Shown: positions 23,276-35,400 of the stretch, in pieces | Position numbering within the stretch: position 1 is the first letter of the stretch | Layout: each line of letters begins with the position of its first letter | NCBI RefSeq assembly: GCF_016086655.4 | Contig: NC_052136.2 | Coordinates: 56,970,492 to 57,034,491, forward strand | Direction of reading: 5' to 3' | DNA: 64,000 bases | Source: Lepeophtheirus salmonis | Lineage: Eukaryota; Arthropoda; Copepoda; Siphonostomatoida; Caligidae | Notes under the pieces: model-generated | What the model was told of the DNA's origin: nothing | Database searches by the model: none | The model's input: the letters and a program-made list of their open reading frames with translations, nothing else | Position numbers and translations under genes: made by a program

Positions 23276-24650
23276 GATAAGAGGACAACCTTGGTTTTTC
23301 ATCATATATGCATACAATCCATTGATATTTAAACAGATAAAGATCAATTATCTATTTCTGTTAAATTGAGCCACCCCACTAAATTAGCTGTAGTGTATAG
23401 CCTTCATTTGATTACCGATATTGAATTTAGCCCAAAAATAACATTTCAAATTAAATCTATTAATTTCTAACTATTTTATTGTAACGATGAATTTTTGCCG
23501 TTCCTTAACGTGCAATTTGTAGCGTCACCATAAGATTAATTATAATAATTTGTTTGTAAAAGTCGATAATAATTACCATAGTTGAAGGATACACATGATA
23601 TCCAAACTCAATTTTGAGAAAATAATTTTAAATTACTTTCCTGCTGACGGACAGTAAATATAATCACCTGGTTACAAAAATAATATCTGGGAAAATCAAT
23701 GTTCAGAGACCTGGTTAGTCTGTAAGGGTCCTAAGACAACTTACCAAAGGTAATTTTGTCAAATGACATTTCACTCAAAAATTGCTTTGATTATTGCGAT
23801 TCATTGAGCATTACTAAATATTTGTGATTCATATGGCTACGACATTTATCAGGAATTAAAACTATAATTTGGTTCTCCTTGATTCACTTAATGATAGGCA
23901 TGTTTTTATATAATAAGTAATCCTTTAATACTCGTATTTAATTCATATTTTCTTTATTTATGGCTTCTTTAGTCTAAGTATGTTACTCGAAGTGAAACAT
24001 ATTTAATTAGAGGTCTGTAATTAGAATCAAAATTTGTATTTCCTTTACAGTTTTCAATTGGTATTACAAAAAGAAATTTTTTTAGATATAAACAGAGAAA
24101 TTGCCACTTTTTCGGATACTAAAGATTCGACTCTTTTCTCTACTCAATTAAAGTTTAATATCGGTGTTAAACTATAATTTTAATGAATAAATGTTATTAA
24201 CTCTGCAATTATTTGATAGTTAAATTTGAAAGTTCCTTTACGAATGTACTCCATTAACGTATTTTCGAAAACTTGTCACTTCGATACTTGTTCCTACTGT
24301 CCAATAGTCAAGGAAGAGGTTCAAATTAAATTTGATTCATAATTATAAAGGTTTTCTAATTTTTAAAATATAGATAGAATACTATAAAATTTATAAATAA
24401 TCTTTTTTTTTTAAATGAAAAAATTACCCAATGTATTTATTTGAAGTCAGGTAAATATTTTGAGAAACATTCTACTTAGACTACCACTCCTATTTTATGT
24501 TATTTTAGTAATATATTCCCTAAAAGGATTTTATGATAGCGCTCTTAAATAGGTGAACAATTTAAACAAATTATTAAAGATTAACGTCAATAGAAAACAA
24601 AATTATGATTGAAGTACATAATTGGAGGTTAATCTCCGTGCTTTAGTTGA
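23276..24650. other. Intergenic, no gene seen
   Basis: AT-rich; no supported gene or clear repeat. Confidence 0.4.
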
Positions 24651-24659
24651 TAATGAGGG

Positions 24660-25015
24660 AAATCATCTATGAAAAAAAAAAACCTTTCCTCCGATGTAAG
24701 ACTTTTTCGAGTTCTTTTGAATCCCCTTTAGCCCTGATGCCAATCTCTTACAACTTTTGAGTGCATGTCTAGGGAATGGCCTGCCCTCAAAGCAACTGTC
24801 AACCAGCACAGGTAGGCCATGAAATATGAATATATCTGCTGTGTGGCTCAGGCCTTCCACCGCCGCCTCAAAGTCATCATTGCCGCTAAGGGTGGGTACA
24901 TTAATGCACACATCTATTTATTGTATTAATTTCATTTAAATTCTATAGTTAATTAATAAATTATATCTTGTTAAATTTTAAAATTTGAAGTGATCAGATT
25001 TTAATGGACCCCTTG
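24660..25015 (+). mobile_element. Rearranged non-autonomous family-1 element
   Basis: The plus-strand right half encodes a transposase C-terminus (ALKATVNQH, then AQAFHRRLKVIIAAKGGYIN) and runs into the family-1 terminal region (gatcagattttaatggaccc). The left half, which starts with cctttcctccgatgtaagac, reads on the minus strand as SCKRLASGLKGIQKNSKKSY, like the RCKRLLNxLK block that should precede the first catalytic Asp. The two pieces are therefore in opposite orientation. The same structure is seen at 28.46-28.97 kb. The left terminus was not found. Confidence 0.55.
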
Positions 25016-25300
25016 GCACACAAAAAAACTCCGCTAATAATAAGAATTTGTTTCTTTTGATGTCTACGGAGGAGAGCATTTCATTTACTATCAATAAAGC
25101 TTGACTGTTGAATATTTATAAAAAAAAATATTTTTGATGTTACAAATAATAAATAACTTCTTTTTATTTTTGTTGCTTTAATTGGTCAGATGTCAATGTA
25201 AAGATTAAGTTTAGGTAAACATTATAGTATTAAATTTATTTCATTTTAACTAAATATCTTCTTTGAAGGACATTTCTATTAAGTATATTTCCTACTCTAT

Positions 25301-25384
25301 GAACGACCGATGCATGGACCTTTATCCATATTAAATTCAAGATAATCATTCTTCTCCGAGCGCGTTGTCCGTTGAACTACGTTC
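25301..25384 (-). other. tRNA-like sequence (A-box/B-box), possibly SINE-derived
   Basis: Read on the minus strand, the segment starts GAACGTAGTTCAACGGACAA (A-box-like TAGTTCAACGG). It contains GGTCCATGCATCGG (weakly B-box-like) and ends TCGTTC, which can pair with the start. The anticodon arm cannot be formed properly, so a working tRNA is unlikely. It may be the head of a tRNA-derived SINE, or coincidence. Confidence 0.2.
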
Positions 25385-25765
25385 TAATACCTTTTGCATT
25401 GAGATATTTTAAGGTTTTTTTTTTTCAATGTTATAGTAAGAGTAGGTTGCATCTTATAAACAAACTATAATTTTTATCCTTTTAATCAAAAAAGGATACA
25501 TTTATAAGAATTCAAAAGAGAAGGTCCATTTTTACATATCCTTAGAGGATATTTATAAAGTAAATATGTAGGTTGGAGGGCTGGTTTAAATTGCAAGCAC
25601 AAGCTATGATGTTCCTATTAACAAGAAGATAAAGAAAAATACTTGTTCACCAAATGCAAACATTGGGGTAGAAGAGAGTAGGAAATCCCGAAAACTTGTG
25701 TACCTACTTAGTACTTTAAACTTTGTTTTTGATCATTTTTTTTAAATCTGGAAATTATATATCTA

Positions 25766-26485
25766 CTGGGCGGTCCATAAAAATCTGAATACTTTGAATT
25801 TTAAACTCAACAAGATATAATTTATTAATTATCGATAGAATTTCAAACATATTAATAATATAAATATATACATATGTGTCTGAGCTATCTTAATCATTAA
25901 TCTGCCTGTAGCAATATTCCCTCTGGACATGCACCCAAAAGGTGTAGTTAAAAGTGTTGGCATCAGGCTGTAGGGAGCATAAAGGGTAAAGAAAAAAAGA
26001 ATTCGAAAGAGTCTTGCAACGAAGAAATCGATTTCATTCATAGCTGGTGACAAAAATGGACTTTTCACAGCTCACAAAGATCTTTCCACCCACTCTGATG
26101 ATAGCTCTCTGGACAGTCCGGTGTAAAACCCCAAGATCTCTTGCATGAGTCCTCATGGACTTGTGAGGATTGGCCTGGGCTACATTATTTAACTCCTCCG
26201 AGGCCAGTTTGGCATTTTTGACTATTGGCCTCTTCCTCCCGAACGTTTCGTACTTGTTAGAGACACTCAACCGTTTGGACACTTCCGTTGGGATTTTTCC
26301 AGCGTAAAGGAATGACGAAGGAAAATTCGTCAATCACGTTCAAGTGTCATTTTCTCGCATTGTACGTAATCTGGAGAACTCAAGTTTCTTTTATTTTGAA
26401 AATAATTGCTTATGCTTTAATATATTGGAGAATTAATTTCAACCTGCATTAGTTATTTAATTAGTAAGTATTCAGATTTCAATGC
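25766..26485 (-). mobile_element. Defective Tc1/mariner-like element, family 1
   Basis: The left end follows a TA and reads ctgggcggtccataaaaatc, the family-1 terminus. On the minus strand an open frame gives the N-terminal domain: KIPTEVSKRLSVSNKYETFG, then ELNNVAQANPHKSMRTHARD and LGVLHRTVQRAIIRVGGK. It then jumps to a remnant of the third Asp region (PDANTFNYTFWVHVQ) and directly to RQIND and the stop. Two internal deletions have removed the catalytic core. The right end fades out at gtattcagatttcaatg. Confidence 0.65.
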
Positions 26486-27475
26486 TCTAAGTATTTTAGA
26501 CTTTTGTCTCTTATTTAGATTACCACTAAATCATGCAAATATTGTAAAAAATATATAGATATATTCTTTAGACCACAAAAGCAAAAATATATGATTGGGT
26601 AATAAATATATTTTCATTTTTTTGAAAATAATGCAATCAGGGATTCAATTCAAGGGGAACACAAAGTTGAAGCTTTTATCGACTACTGTTATTTATTTTT
26701 TAAGTGTTTTTGGTACTAAATGTCCTTTTGGAAAAATAAAAATTGCTATACTATATCAAGCAACATAATTCTTTCTTATAATATCTTTATTATTCATTTA
26801 GAAATAACTTATTCTATTTTAAATGTGTACACATTGATATTTTTGAATGTTTTTATTCTTATTCTTAAAAATAGGGCAATACAGGAAAGGGGATATGACC
26901 TCAAGCCTTTTTACACTCTTTTTCCTTCTTTTTTTTAGAACATGGGTGTACCCAATTTATGTACAATATGAATATATTTTATTACAAATTATTTGAAGAG
27001 CCTTTGATGAGGATATTATTCGCAATAAACTGATAAATATTTCATATTTGTATATATGTACAGTACATTGCCATAAGATTTCTGAATTTATAAGAAGTCT
27101 TGAAGACGGGAGAGAGGGAAGAAGCACTTGCCAAAATAGGATATGAAAGATAAAAAAACTTACAGCACAGAAATTATGGATAATGTGCCAAAATATTTCA
27201 TAGCATGTAAAATTGAAACATGGTTATTGCTACAACCCAACACAAATAATGCTTTTGAAATACATGTATTGTACATATATCGGACGTTTATTTACCTTTT
27301 CTTTGTTTTTATTTCTGATTTGTATATTTTGTAGTGATAGGACGATTTATCTGAATCAGACAATCCGGTGTTTTTTTTAGAATCGGGGTCGACATTGGCA
27401 AAATAATATTTAACTTGTAATTCCAATTCCTATTTATTACTGATATATACTTTTTTATAACTTTTCTTAGTAATT
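26486..27475. other. Intergenic, no gene seen
   Basis: AT-rich; short open frames only. Confidence 0.4.
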
Positions 27476-27479
27476 AAAA

Positions 27480-27860
27480 AAAAATTAACTATAATATTTA
27501 AGATTTGAAATTTAACGTTTTTCTCCAAAAAAATATAATTTTTCAAATTTTTCCAAAAAAATTTAATTTTTTAAGAATAGCCTTTAGTTTTGGAATCTTT
27601 TTTTTTCTAAAAAAATTATTTCTGTTGTGAATAATTGTCGATTTTCGAAAATGAATTAAATATTAAATTTTGGATTTGAAATTCATTTCCAAAAAATTAA
27701 ATATTTGAAATATTTTTCCCAAAAAATTAATATTTGAAATATTTTTCAACAGAAATTAATATTTGAATTTTTTTTCCAAAAATGTTAATTTTTTGATTTT
27801 TTTTTCGAAAAAATTTTAAAAATCAAGCCCACCTAAAAATAATCTTATTGACGGCCTTGG
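27480..27860. repeat. AT-rich minisatellite (locus C)
   Basis: At least five units of the form aaaaaattaatatttgaaat alternate with tttttccc/tttttccaa, ending in a decayed cap (caagcccacctaaaaataat then cttattgacggcc). The style matches the other capped minisatellite loci; the cap here has lost most of its GC-rich core. Confidence 0.5.
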
Positions 27861-28049
27861 AAGCAAAAAAGGTTTAACTATTATTTAAAATATTAAAGAA
27901 TCGGCATTACTTATTTTTAATAGAATTTTTGGGATTTTTTTTTAATCGTTCTATCACTAATATTTTGAATGAAAAAGTAAGTCGGATATCAAGTAACTTT
28001 TATGTGCTTTATGCCATGAGTACTGATCCAGTAGCTATAATTTTATTAT

Positions 28050-28302
28050 ATGAGTATATTAAGTGTTCTCAAATCACTAATAGAGGAATCTTCTTATGCC
28101 CAGGAACTTTTAAAAATCCACTATAATATTTTAAGAGCATTTTTAGTAAGAAAATACAAAAATAATCTTATAGAAAAGTCAGAAAAATTAGAAATGTATG
28201 ATACTTTATTTGGCCCTGATGGTCATAATACCTTGCAAATAGAATGAATCAGATTTTTCTCCTTCAAATATGACATTGAATTCTTATGATATTGAAGTAT
28301 AA
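28050..28302 (+). pseudogene. Unidentified ORF with one apparent frameshift
   Basis: From an ATG the plus strand encodes SLIEESSYAQELLKIHYNIL, RAFLVRKYKNNLIEKSEKLE and MYDTLFGPDGHNTLQIE, then a stop. Shifting the frame by one base at the stop gives a continuation ESDFSPSNMTLNSYDIEV and a second stop at 28300. The mix of charged and hydrophobic residues looks like real protein-coding sequence, unlike the random ORFs around it, but I do not recognise the family. It may be an exon, a small gene with a sequencing error, or a pseudogene fragment. Confidence 0.35.
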
Positions 28303-28458
28303 TTTGCATTACTTCCAAATAATTAATCATAATATTTTATTAAGAGAAGTAGATGATAATTAGTTAAAGGATACAAATGTAATCACTGACTATATTTTGG
28401 AAAAAATGATTCTTGCTTGTTGAAGTATTGAGTTTTCTTTATATCTTGCTAAGTATTA

Positions 28459-28970
28459 CCGGGTGATCCTTTGAAATCTGAACACTTACTAATGCAATAA
28501 TTAATGAAGTTTGAGTGCATGAAATTCATTCATATTTCGATAAATTAAAGTATAAACAATTACTTACAAAAAATAATAAGTCTGAAAAAAAAAAAAACAT
28601 TTCCTCCGATGCAAGTATCTTTTGAACCCCCGCCCAGCCCTGATGCCAGCCCCTTCGACTACACTTTTTTTAGTACATGTTGAGGGGAAGGTTTGCAGTC
28701 CCCGACATCCATACACCAAGGTCCTCAAAGCCACTGTCAGCCAGGATTGGGACCTCATGACACGGGACTGCATCTGTACCGGGTGCCTGCCCTTCTACAT
28801 CCACCTAGGAACTATTACTGCTGCTAATTATGGCTATATTAATTATTAACAGAGCTCAGATACACATCTATTTATAGTACTAATTTTGTTGAAATTATAT
28901 TGTAATAAAATAAAATATATCTCGTTGAAGTTTAATATTCAAAGTGTTCAGATGTTAATGTACCCCTCGG
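28459..28970 (+). mobile_element. Complete 512-bp non-autonomous family-1 element
   Basis: The element lies between TA dinucleotides (28457-28458 and 28971-28972). Its left end reads ccgggtgatcctttgaaatc and its right end, reversed, ccgaggggtacattaacatc. The plus-strand right half encodes TKVLKATVSQDWDLMTRDCI and ends GYINY before a stop. The left half (cattt cctccgatgcaag) is on the opposite strand to the rest of the transposase and corresponds to the same piece at 24.7 kb. It therefore appears to be a mobilised deletion-inversion derivative that keeps only its termini and scraps of coding sequence. Confidence 0.65.
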
Positions 28971-31049
28971 TACAAGGCTGTGTATTTTTATTTTTCATTT
29001 TGCTACGATGATATAATTATCTTTATTTGAATATATTTTATAACTCCTTAACGTTAACAATGGTAACTCTGTAGAAAAATAATACTGAATAAAAATAACA
29101 TTACGTATGTCAACATTCACAACCGTAAACAACATGAGCGTCTAATTAATTAAGTCTTGTTTTAATTTTGCTTTAATTTATAGCTACTTTTTCTTGGTCA
29201 TTCAAATTTTTCCTTCAATAGCAAATTGATGGAGAGTGTTTCTAATAAGATTTATTAGCAGATATTCAATTAAGGACTTTTTACATCATAAATCACTATA
29301 TCTTCTTACTCTTGGATTGATTTTTAATAATGTAATCCACTCATCACCCATGACAAAGCGTTTATAATTACTTTGCAAACCTCTAATACATGTTATTGTT
29401 ATGAAGGATAAATGACTCTTAATTAGTTAGTTTCTTCAAACCTCCTCTTACAAATGACAAACATTTATTAATATCCCACCTCATCAATTTGTGTAGAGAG
29501 GCTAAATTAAATGGATCCCAGAGTTCCTGAAAATCCTTCATAACAATTCATCATCATAATGGGAAAAACATAAAAATTCCTTGTAGATGTCCACAGATAT
29601 GTCCGTAGATATCAATATAATTGATCTGGAGGGGATATTAATAATATTTATTATCACCATTTGAACAAAAAATAATAAAAATGAACGGACTTTCACACTC
29701 TCCCTTCTGTTGGGCCCCTCAGATCCTTTTACAGATAGATGTAAATTTTATAGCTTCAAAGTTTTTCCGGTACAAAAAATATAAACACTTACCATTTATA
29801 TCAACAAAATTGGACTATTTTTCAAATTCAAAAGGCCAAGGATCATACAAGTATGATCCTTTTAGTGAAGAGGTTCATCTCCTTTAGTTATAGAGAAAGG
29901 ATTTGTCACTCAAATGTTAACTTGTGTAATGAAATGATATACTTACTATATTTCCTTCCCTTAAAAAACAAGAAAAAAATCCATGCGACTTGACTTGCTT
30001 TCTTCCTCATCTTTTTCCAAAACCCACGGAAAGAGCGCGAGTCTTGAAAAAACAATATCTGTTTGACGAATTGGTAAGGTTTTTTTATATTATTTCTTCA
30101 TTTATGTCTTATTTTTATTATTGCTATTATTAAGATGCTTTTTTTAGGTATCGAGAAAGTTAATTATTTATTAGATTTTTTACGCTATTACTAATGATAT
30201 TGAATAATCAATACGCAACGAAGTACGAACTTAATTATTTTACAAAATAATAATTATTTAATTTATCATTTGTCAAATGATTTTTTTGGTAAATAAACAG
30301 ACATGTAATTTTTTAACAAATTCCAGCTTAAGAAACCTATTGATGATACCGTTTTAGAAAAGGCCGAGTTATAAATAATAACCTTTTTAAACCTTTAGGG
30401 TTATTTAGCCTAATAACCCCCACTAGGATAATGAGTCTGAATTTGTAATTTTAAAAAAATTAGAAATTTTTATTAATGTTCCAGCACAAAAATACAGGAT
30501 TTTTAAGCATTTTGTTTAAAAATTGAGAACAATTTTTATTCTAAGCTGTTGCTGATGTTTGTAAAAAAAAAAATAATTTCATTGTATAAAACCTCTAAAA
30601 TTATATTTTTAATTTTTCTAAAAAAAAATACATGGTTATTGTACTTTTGTTTGTAACACTGGAAGATCATAAGTAAAAAATTAGCATTTTTCTCCTATTT
30701 AATGACCCATGGATTATATAATTACTAGGAATGGGGCAGTACGCTAAACTTACGTTTTGGTATGAACCATGACACACCCTTCAAGGTACGTAGTTCGATA
30801 CGCTATTATAGTAAAATATTTTAATGTAAAATGAATGTATTTTTTTTTTAAGTTTTTTCGATATTTTATTCTTTAATAATTTATTTTCTGTAAAAATACA
30901 TTATTTTTAAATATACTTACTTCTCTAAAAAAAAAAAAAAGATTGATATAAAATATACTTGGGTTATATAATACTACATATTATTGATATTATTATTATT
31001 ATTTTTTTTTTTGGAAAAAAATGAGCTTGTCGACATTTTCTTGTTTTGA
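28971..31049. other. Intergenic with one short perfect palindrome
   Basis: No supported gene. At 29838-29861 an 11-bp perfect inverted repeat (aaggatcatac) surrounds a 2-nt spacer. Near 30060-30080 there is a donor-like ttggtaaggttttttt after a GC-richer patch (29985-30070), which could be a non-coding or first exon but cannot be supported further. Confidence 0.35.
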
Positions 31050-31262
31050 ATGAGACGAATAAACAGTCATGATATCGCCGCCGTCGATAAAATTATTTTG
31101 CTTGATACAGATGTACCTGTAGTTGCGAGGTATTATGGAGATAACTTTGAAACATTGGGAAATTTGTTTAAATTATTCTTACGCCATAGGGTGGGTTTTC
31201 GTCAACTGGAATATATTTTATCATTGTTTAAATCATTCTCTCCTTTTTCTATTAGCAAATAA
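31050..31262 (+). other. Coatomer-zeta-like ORF fragment
   Basis: An ATG at 31050 opens a 70-codon frame starting MRRINSHDIAAVDKII followed by LLDTDVPVVARYYGDNFETL. The segment KIILLDTDxxxVxARYYGDNF resembles the start of coatomer zeta (COPZ; typically AILILDNDGxRLxAKYYDDTF). After about residue 35 the similarity ends (LFKLFLRHRVGFRQLEYILS). It could be a truncated retrocopy or exon remnant. The match is short, so chance cannot be excluded. Confidence 0.25.
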
Positions 31263-32112
31263 ATAAAATATTTCTAAATTAAAGGATGCTTATGGATTAA
31301 AATCTTACCTCACCCTCTAAATCAATTAATTAAAAAAACATATATATCATAACAAAATATTTAATGTGATTATATATATATATATGTGGTACAGGTACTG
31401 CACCAAGGGTAAAAACTTACCAAACCGTGCTATATCTCCATACCGTACCAGTCCTAATATTTACAATTGTGAAACTGCTACAATGGAGGCTACTAAAAAT
31501 GTATATCATACGTATAGCGTTAAAGGGTTCTTATATTTGAAATTTTTTGAGGATATTTGAGAAAATACTGGATTTAGATAAATCATTATATTTTCCATTT
31601 CAAATAGTTTTGGTTTTACGATTTCCATATTTCATATTTTAGAGGATTACTTACCACTCTTTTTAATGTATGTAGTATTTGTTTATCGTTAAGTACTCGT
31701 TATGTGTTTTTACGAGTGGTCTTAATATTGTATTAGATATTCATTACATTGTAGTTGAATCTCGAATTGAATTATCTCTCCCACCAATGAATATATGATT
31801 AGTGTAATCTACTCGTACATTACGTTACAAGATATGTATATTCATGAAATGTTGAAGACGCAGTATCTGCTCAAGAAAACTGTATATATACCTAACTCAT
31901 AGATATATATATATATATACGTATATTGTGCATAATATATAAAAATGTTTAGTGGACAAAAATGTATGTCCCCATTCAAGTTATTGATGGTATTGAAAGG
32001 ATCTGAATACATTAATTACACACACATTACAAAAAAAAATTACATACAAAGTAATTTGTTGTCTGATGTCCATGGCTCTACTTCTTATGTGATTGTGAAG
32101 TTGTATATTTGT
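31263..32112. other. Intergenic, no gene seen
   Basis: AT-rich with TA microsatellites near 31372 and 31903. No supported gene. Confidence 0.4.
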
Positions 32113-32770
32113 TAGGGCGGTTTATATTTCAACTTTTTTTTGAATTTCCATTAAGGCTAGTTTGGGAAAGTTGGTATTTGGTAAATAAATAAACTATGCC
32201 ATGTTTCATTTTCCGACAATGCCATCTTTATGTAACACATCAATCTCAATATTTGAATGGAGACATAAGTTATCTTCTTTCCCAATAAAGATTAAAATAA
32301 AGCATTAATCCTTTTTTTATATAAATTAATTATGATATATATTATTTCAATGTATAACAAATATTAATCAAGTTTCTTTTAAAGCTAACCTATGGACCAA
32401 AAAGTTAGAATAACATAGAAAAAGTAATCTTTCCTTTATGAAAATCTAAAAAAAAATATGTTTGCTGGCCGCGGATCATCAAATTTTCCTAACTTTTTTT
32501 TTATCAGAAAACAATATTAGAAAAAAAACTTAAAGTACTTTTTGTAGTTTATAAAAATATTAATCGAAATTATTAAATAGAGAATACCTACAGATGTATT
32601 TTTAGTACCTCTATAAAGAGTTTTTGTCTTTTGCCATAATTTGATCGAGGTGTGAGATCTAAAGAGGACCACCTAGAACATTGCAATTACGAAAAGGTCA
32701 TTTTCATACCCAATGACGACTTATACACATTACCCGAAATTGAAATTCGAAAAAGTTGAAAATCAAAGCT
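32113..32770 (-). mobile_element. GGGCGG inverted-repeat MITE, copy 1
   Basis: The left end is tagggcggtttatatttcaa; the right end is the decayed inverse (cgaaattgaaattcgaaaaa then gttgaaaatcaaag). The interior contains the family words gccgcggatcatcaaatttt, cctatggaccaaaaag and tttgccataatttgatcgag. Orientation is opposite to the copies at 52.1 and 60.4 kb. No coding sequence. Confidence 0.65.
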
Positions 32771-32929
32771 TTCTTAAATAAGTGCGTAGTTGGATATCTA
32801 AATCTTATTTATAACCCTTTTTTCTGTTTCTGATATAATACAGAAAACGAGGTATAAAATGACAACTTTCAAAAAAGAAACTTTATATTTATAATTTTTT
32901 AAATAATGGGAGCATCGGAATAGGAGGTA

Positions 32930-33345
32930 AGCATCACTCTTTTAAAAGTATTAAAATCAGCTCAATAATGCCGATTTTACCCATACGTATGCTTACATAA
33001 TTATATACATTATTAAGCAACCAAAAATTGTATTTTTATTATTTAAATTGGTTAACGAATAAAAGGAAGTGGGGATCATAGTATAGACTAACCTAAGTTT
33101 AAGACCAGGTGTATATACCTCTTGGGTAAAGTAGAGTTCATTTTTTAAATTTGAGAAAAATGTTGAGCTCGGAGGGTCGCAATTTTTTTCTTCTAGGTAA
33201 AATACATCATATATAAATTTTGAATGGTTTTGAAAAATATTTAGAGGTATGTCAACGACTCTGAAGTTTTGACATTTTACCATTTTTTTTAAAAATGAGT
33301 GTTTTGACCTAAATATCATATAATCACTAAATTTTTTATTTGAAG
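32930..33345 (-). repeat. Dispersed repeat R3, longest copy
   Basis: The word attattaagcaaccaaaaat, then gtggggatcatagtatagac, recurs at 49.19-49.29 kb. The words tagaggtatgtcaacgactc and gaagttttgacattttacc recur, inverted, at 35.2 and 45.15 kb. The boundaries are approximate. A 108-codon minus-strand ORF within it is likely incidental. Confidence 0.5.
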
Positions 33346-35164
33346 TATGCTTAAAATGTTAAATTACTATAGGTTTGATCTTTTTATGACCTTTTACAGC
33401 CCTTTATTAGGTAAAAATATTAATAACCTAAAATTCCTATTATTTATCGAAAACATTCGTATTAGTCCTATTTAAGAACTATTATAGGCTAGTTTAAGTT
33501 GAAAACTAACGTTGTAGGCCAATTTTGTTATTGGATTAGCGTAAGAAATATCACAACGTAAAGAGAAAATCTGATAATATTTTTTTTCAAGGATTAAACT
33601 TATTTATTGTTTACCTAAGTTTTGAATATAAGGTAATAAAGGTATGATAATTTTTATTGTGCATATGTTTTTAAATTAAAATTTTAAAACAGCATTTTTC
33701 CTTTAATCAAGGAAGTACACTATATTCTTTAATGAGAAAAACTCTACACTCACCAACATAATTAACAAATTTTGAATGAATGATAGAATCAAGAGCTTAT
33801 CGGTAGCCATATTAAAAATTCAATAAGTCAGGATTTGTCTTAAGAAATGTCTCTTGAAGGTCCAAACTTTGAGGCAGATACTTTGATTTTTTTGAATCGA
33901 CATCTTCGAGATTTTTGTATTTTAATTCATTTGAGAGTAAATAACGTCCTTTCTTGAGTTTCATCACTCAAACTTTGCAAGACCATTACTATACATTTTT
34001 TTTAATTCTAAACTTAATACACTGATAAATAGTTCTCATCCAACAAGTTCCTCGGAAAAGTACCATAAGTGTTTCAATAATTTTTTGATGTTGAACTCGA
34101 TATATCTGAATTAATGGAAAAATATTTAAGGAGGAATGTTATTAAATTAAGACATTATTAGGTGTACTTAAGACTTGAGGAGCAGACATCAAGGCTCGAA
34201 AATACACTTTCACTATAAACAAACAACTATGGCGCAATCCTTGCACCTCTATTTTTGTCTATTTGAATTGAGATCAAAACATCCAAATTTTTGGGCACTA
34301 TAAAACTTTTGATAGCCATAGGACGTGGTGTTGAGCACCAAGTGGAATAAATTGTACGCATCGTGGTTGCATATCAACAAGGAATATAATTACCAGGTTA
34401 AGGAATTATTTATAGTCGTGTTGAGGAAGATTTGTTTCCATACAATCAAGGGACCTTGTTGCACATCTTCTACGAGACTAACTATTTCACGATCCTCAAT
34501 TCAGGTATCATACATAGGTCTATTAATGGATGTATATTTTCCTTGAAATCATTTGAACATCAGATCCAAATAGACACGAATCCTGTGATTATATAAATCC
34601 CATAATATATTGTCTACATTCGATAAATAAAAAAGGTGATTTCCTAGTTTTTTTCTGAAAAAGAAAACAAGCACTAGGAGTCCTACCCGTATTTGAATTT
34701 GTTTTGTCAAACAGCATGCATTGAATTTGATCACGTATTTTCCGTCATGAAAAATGCTCAGAAATGTTATCTCAGTTAAATTACTTTACTTATTAATTAA
34801 AATTTAGCTTTAAGGACTTATTGGATCAATTACAGGTGCATTTATACATTTTGTACATTTATAATATGGATTTAGCATATAAAATGTATTTTTATTCGAA
34901 AAACGTCAGTAAAATGTAGGAGAAGGTCAAATTTAACCTAACATAACTTCTTTATTCTATTTCGAGTAATAAATTAAAAATTGTAATTATGAATATCATT
35001 TCTTCGACAAAAGCACATATGGACATATTGCAAAAAATGCAAGTTATTGGAATCTTTACTCTCTTAGACGAGAACCAATCGTTAGTAGAAAAATTATGAA
35101 TTATTTTCGATTGCAAATGTATTCATTTAAATTTCTTGTATCCTAAGACTTGTTTTAACACGAT
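33346..35164. other. Intergenic, no gene seen
   Basis: AT-rich. A slightly GC-richer patch (34.2-34.55 kb) has open frames on the plus strand, such as EEDLFPYNQGTLLHIFYETN, but no family was recognised and there are stops upstream. Confidence 0.35.
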
Positions 35165-35400
35165 GTAATTTGATGATATTTAGGTAAAAACACTCATTTT
35201 TGAAAGTTAATTGTCCAACTCAAAACTTCGAAGTAGTTGACCTACCTCTAAATATTTTGTTTTTTGGTGTGCCGATCCTTAATTTGGTTAAAATCAATCC
35301 CATTTATTGAACCTTCATATGTGTACCAAATTTAAAATCCCCCTCTATGAAACATTATGCACATCTGGAGTACATTTGTGCACAATTAAAACCCATTCGG
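35165..35400 (+). repeat. Dispersed repeat R3, copy
   Basis: Contains aaaacttcgaagtagttgac then ctacctctaaatattttg, matching the reverse complement of 33.22-33.29 kb and the plus strand of 45.14-45.18 kb. Confidence 0.45.

Noticed and set aside
23147..23347. 66-codon minus-strand ORF with LVLVLEAFIRTE
   Set aside because: The repetitive part comes from the GGTTC-type repeat; no family recognised.
25301..25384. Functional tRNA gene on the minus strand
   Set aside because: Anticodon stem cannot pair and the T-arm word is poor; kept only as a tRNA-like sequence.
28564..28849. Overlapping plus and minus ORFs of 69-75 codons
   Set aside because: They are readings of the rearranged family-1 transposon, not separate genes.
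32993..33319. 108-codon minus-strand ORF
   Set aside because: Lies inside dispersed repeat R3, whose other copies do not keep the frame.
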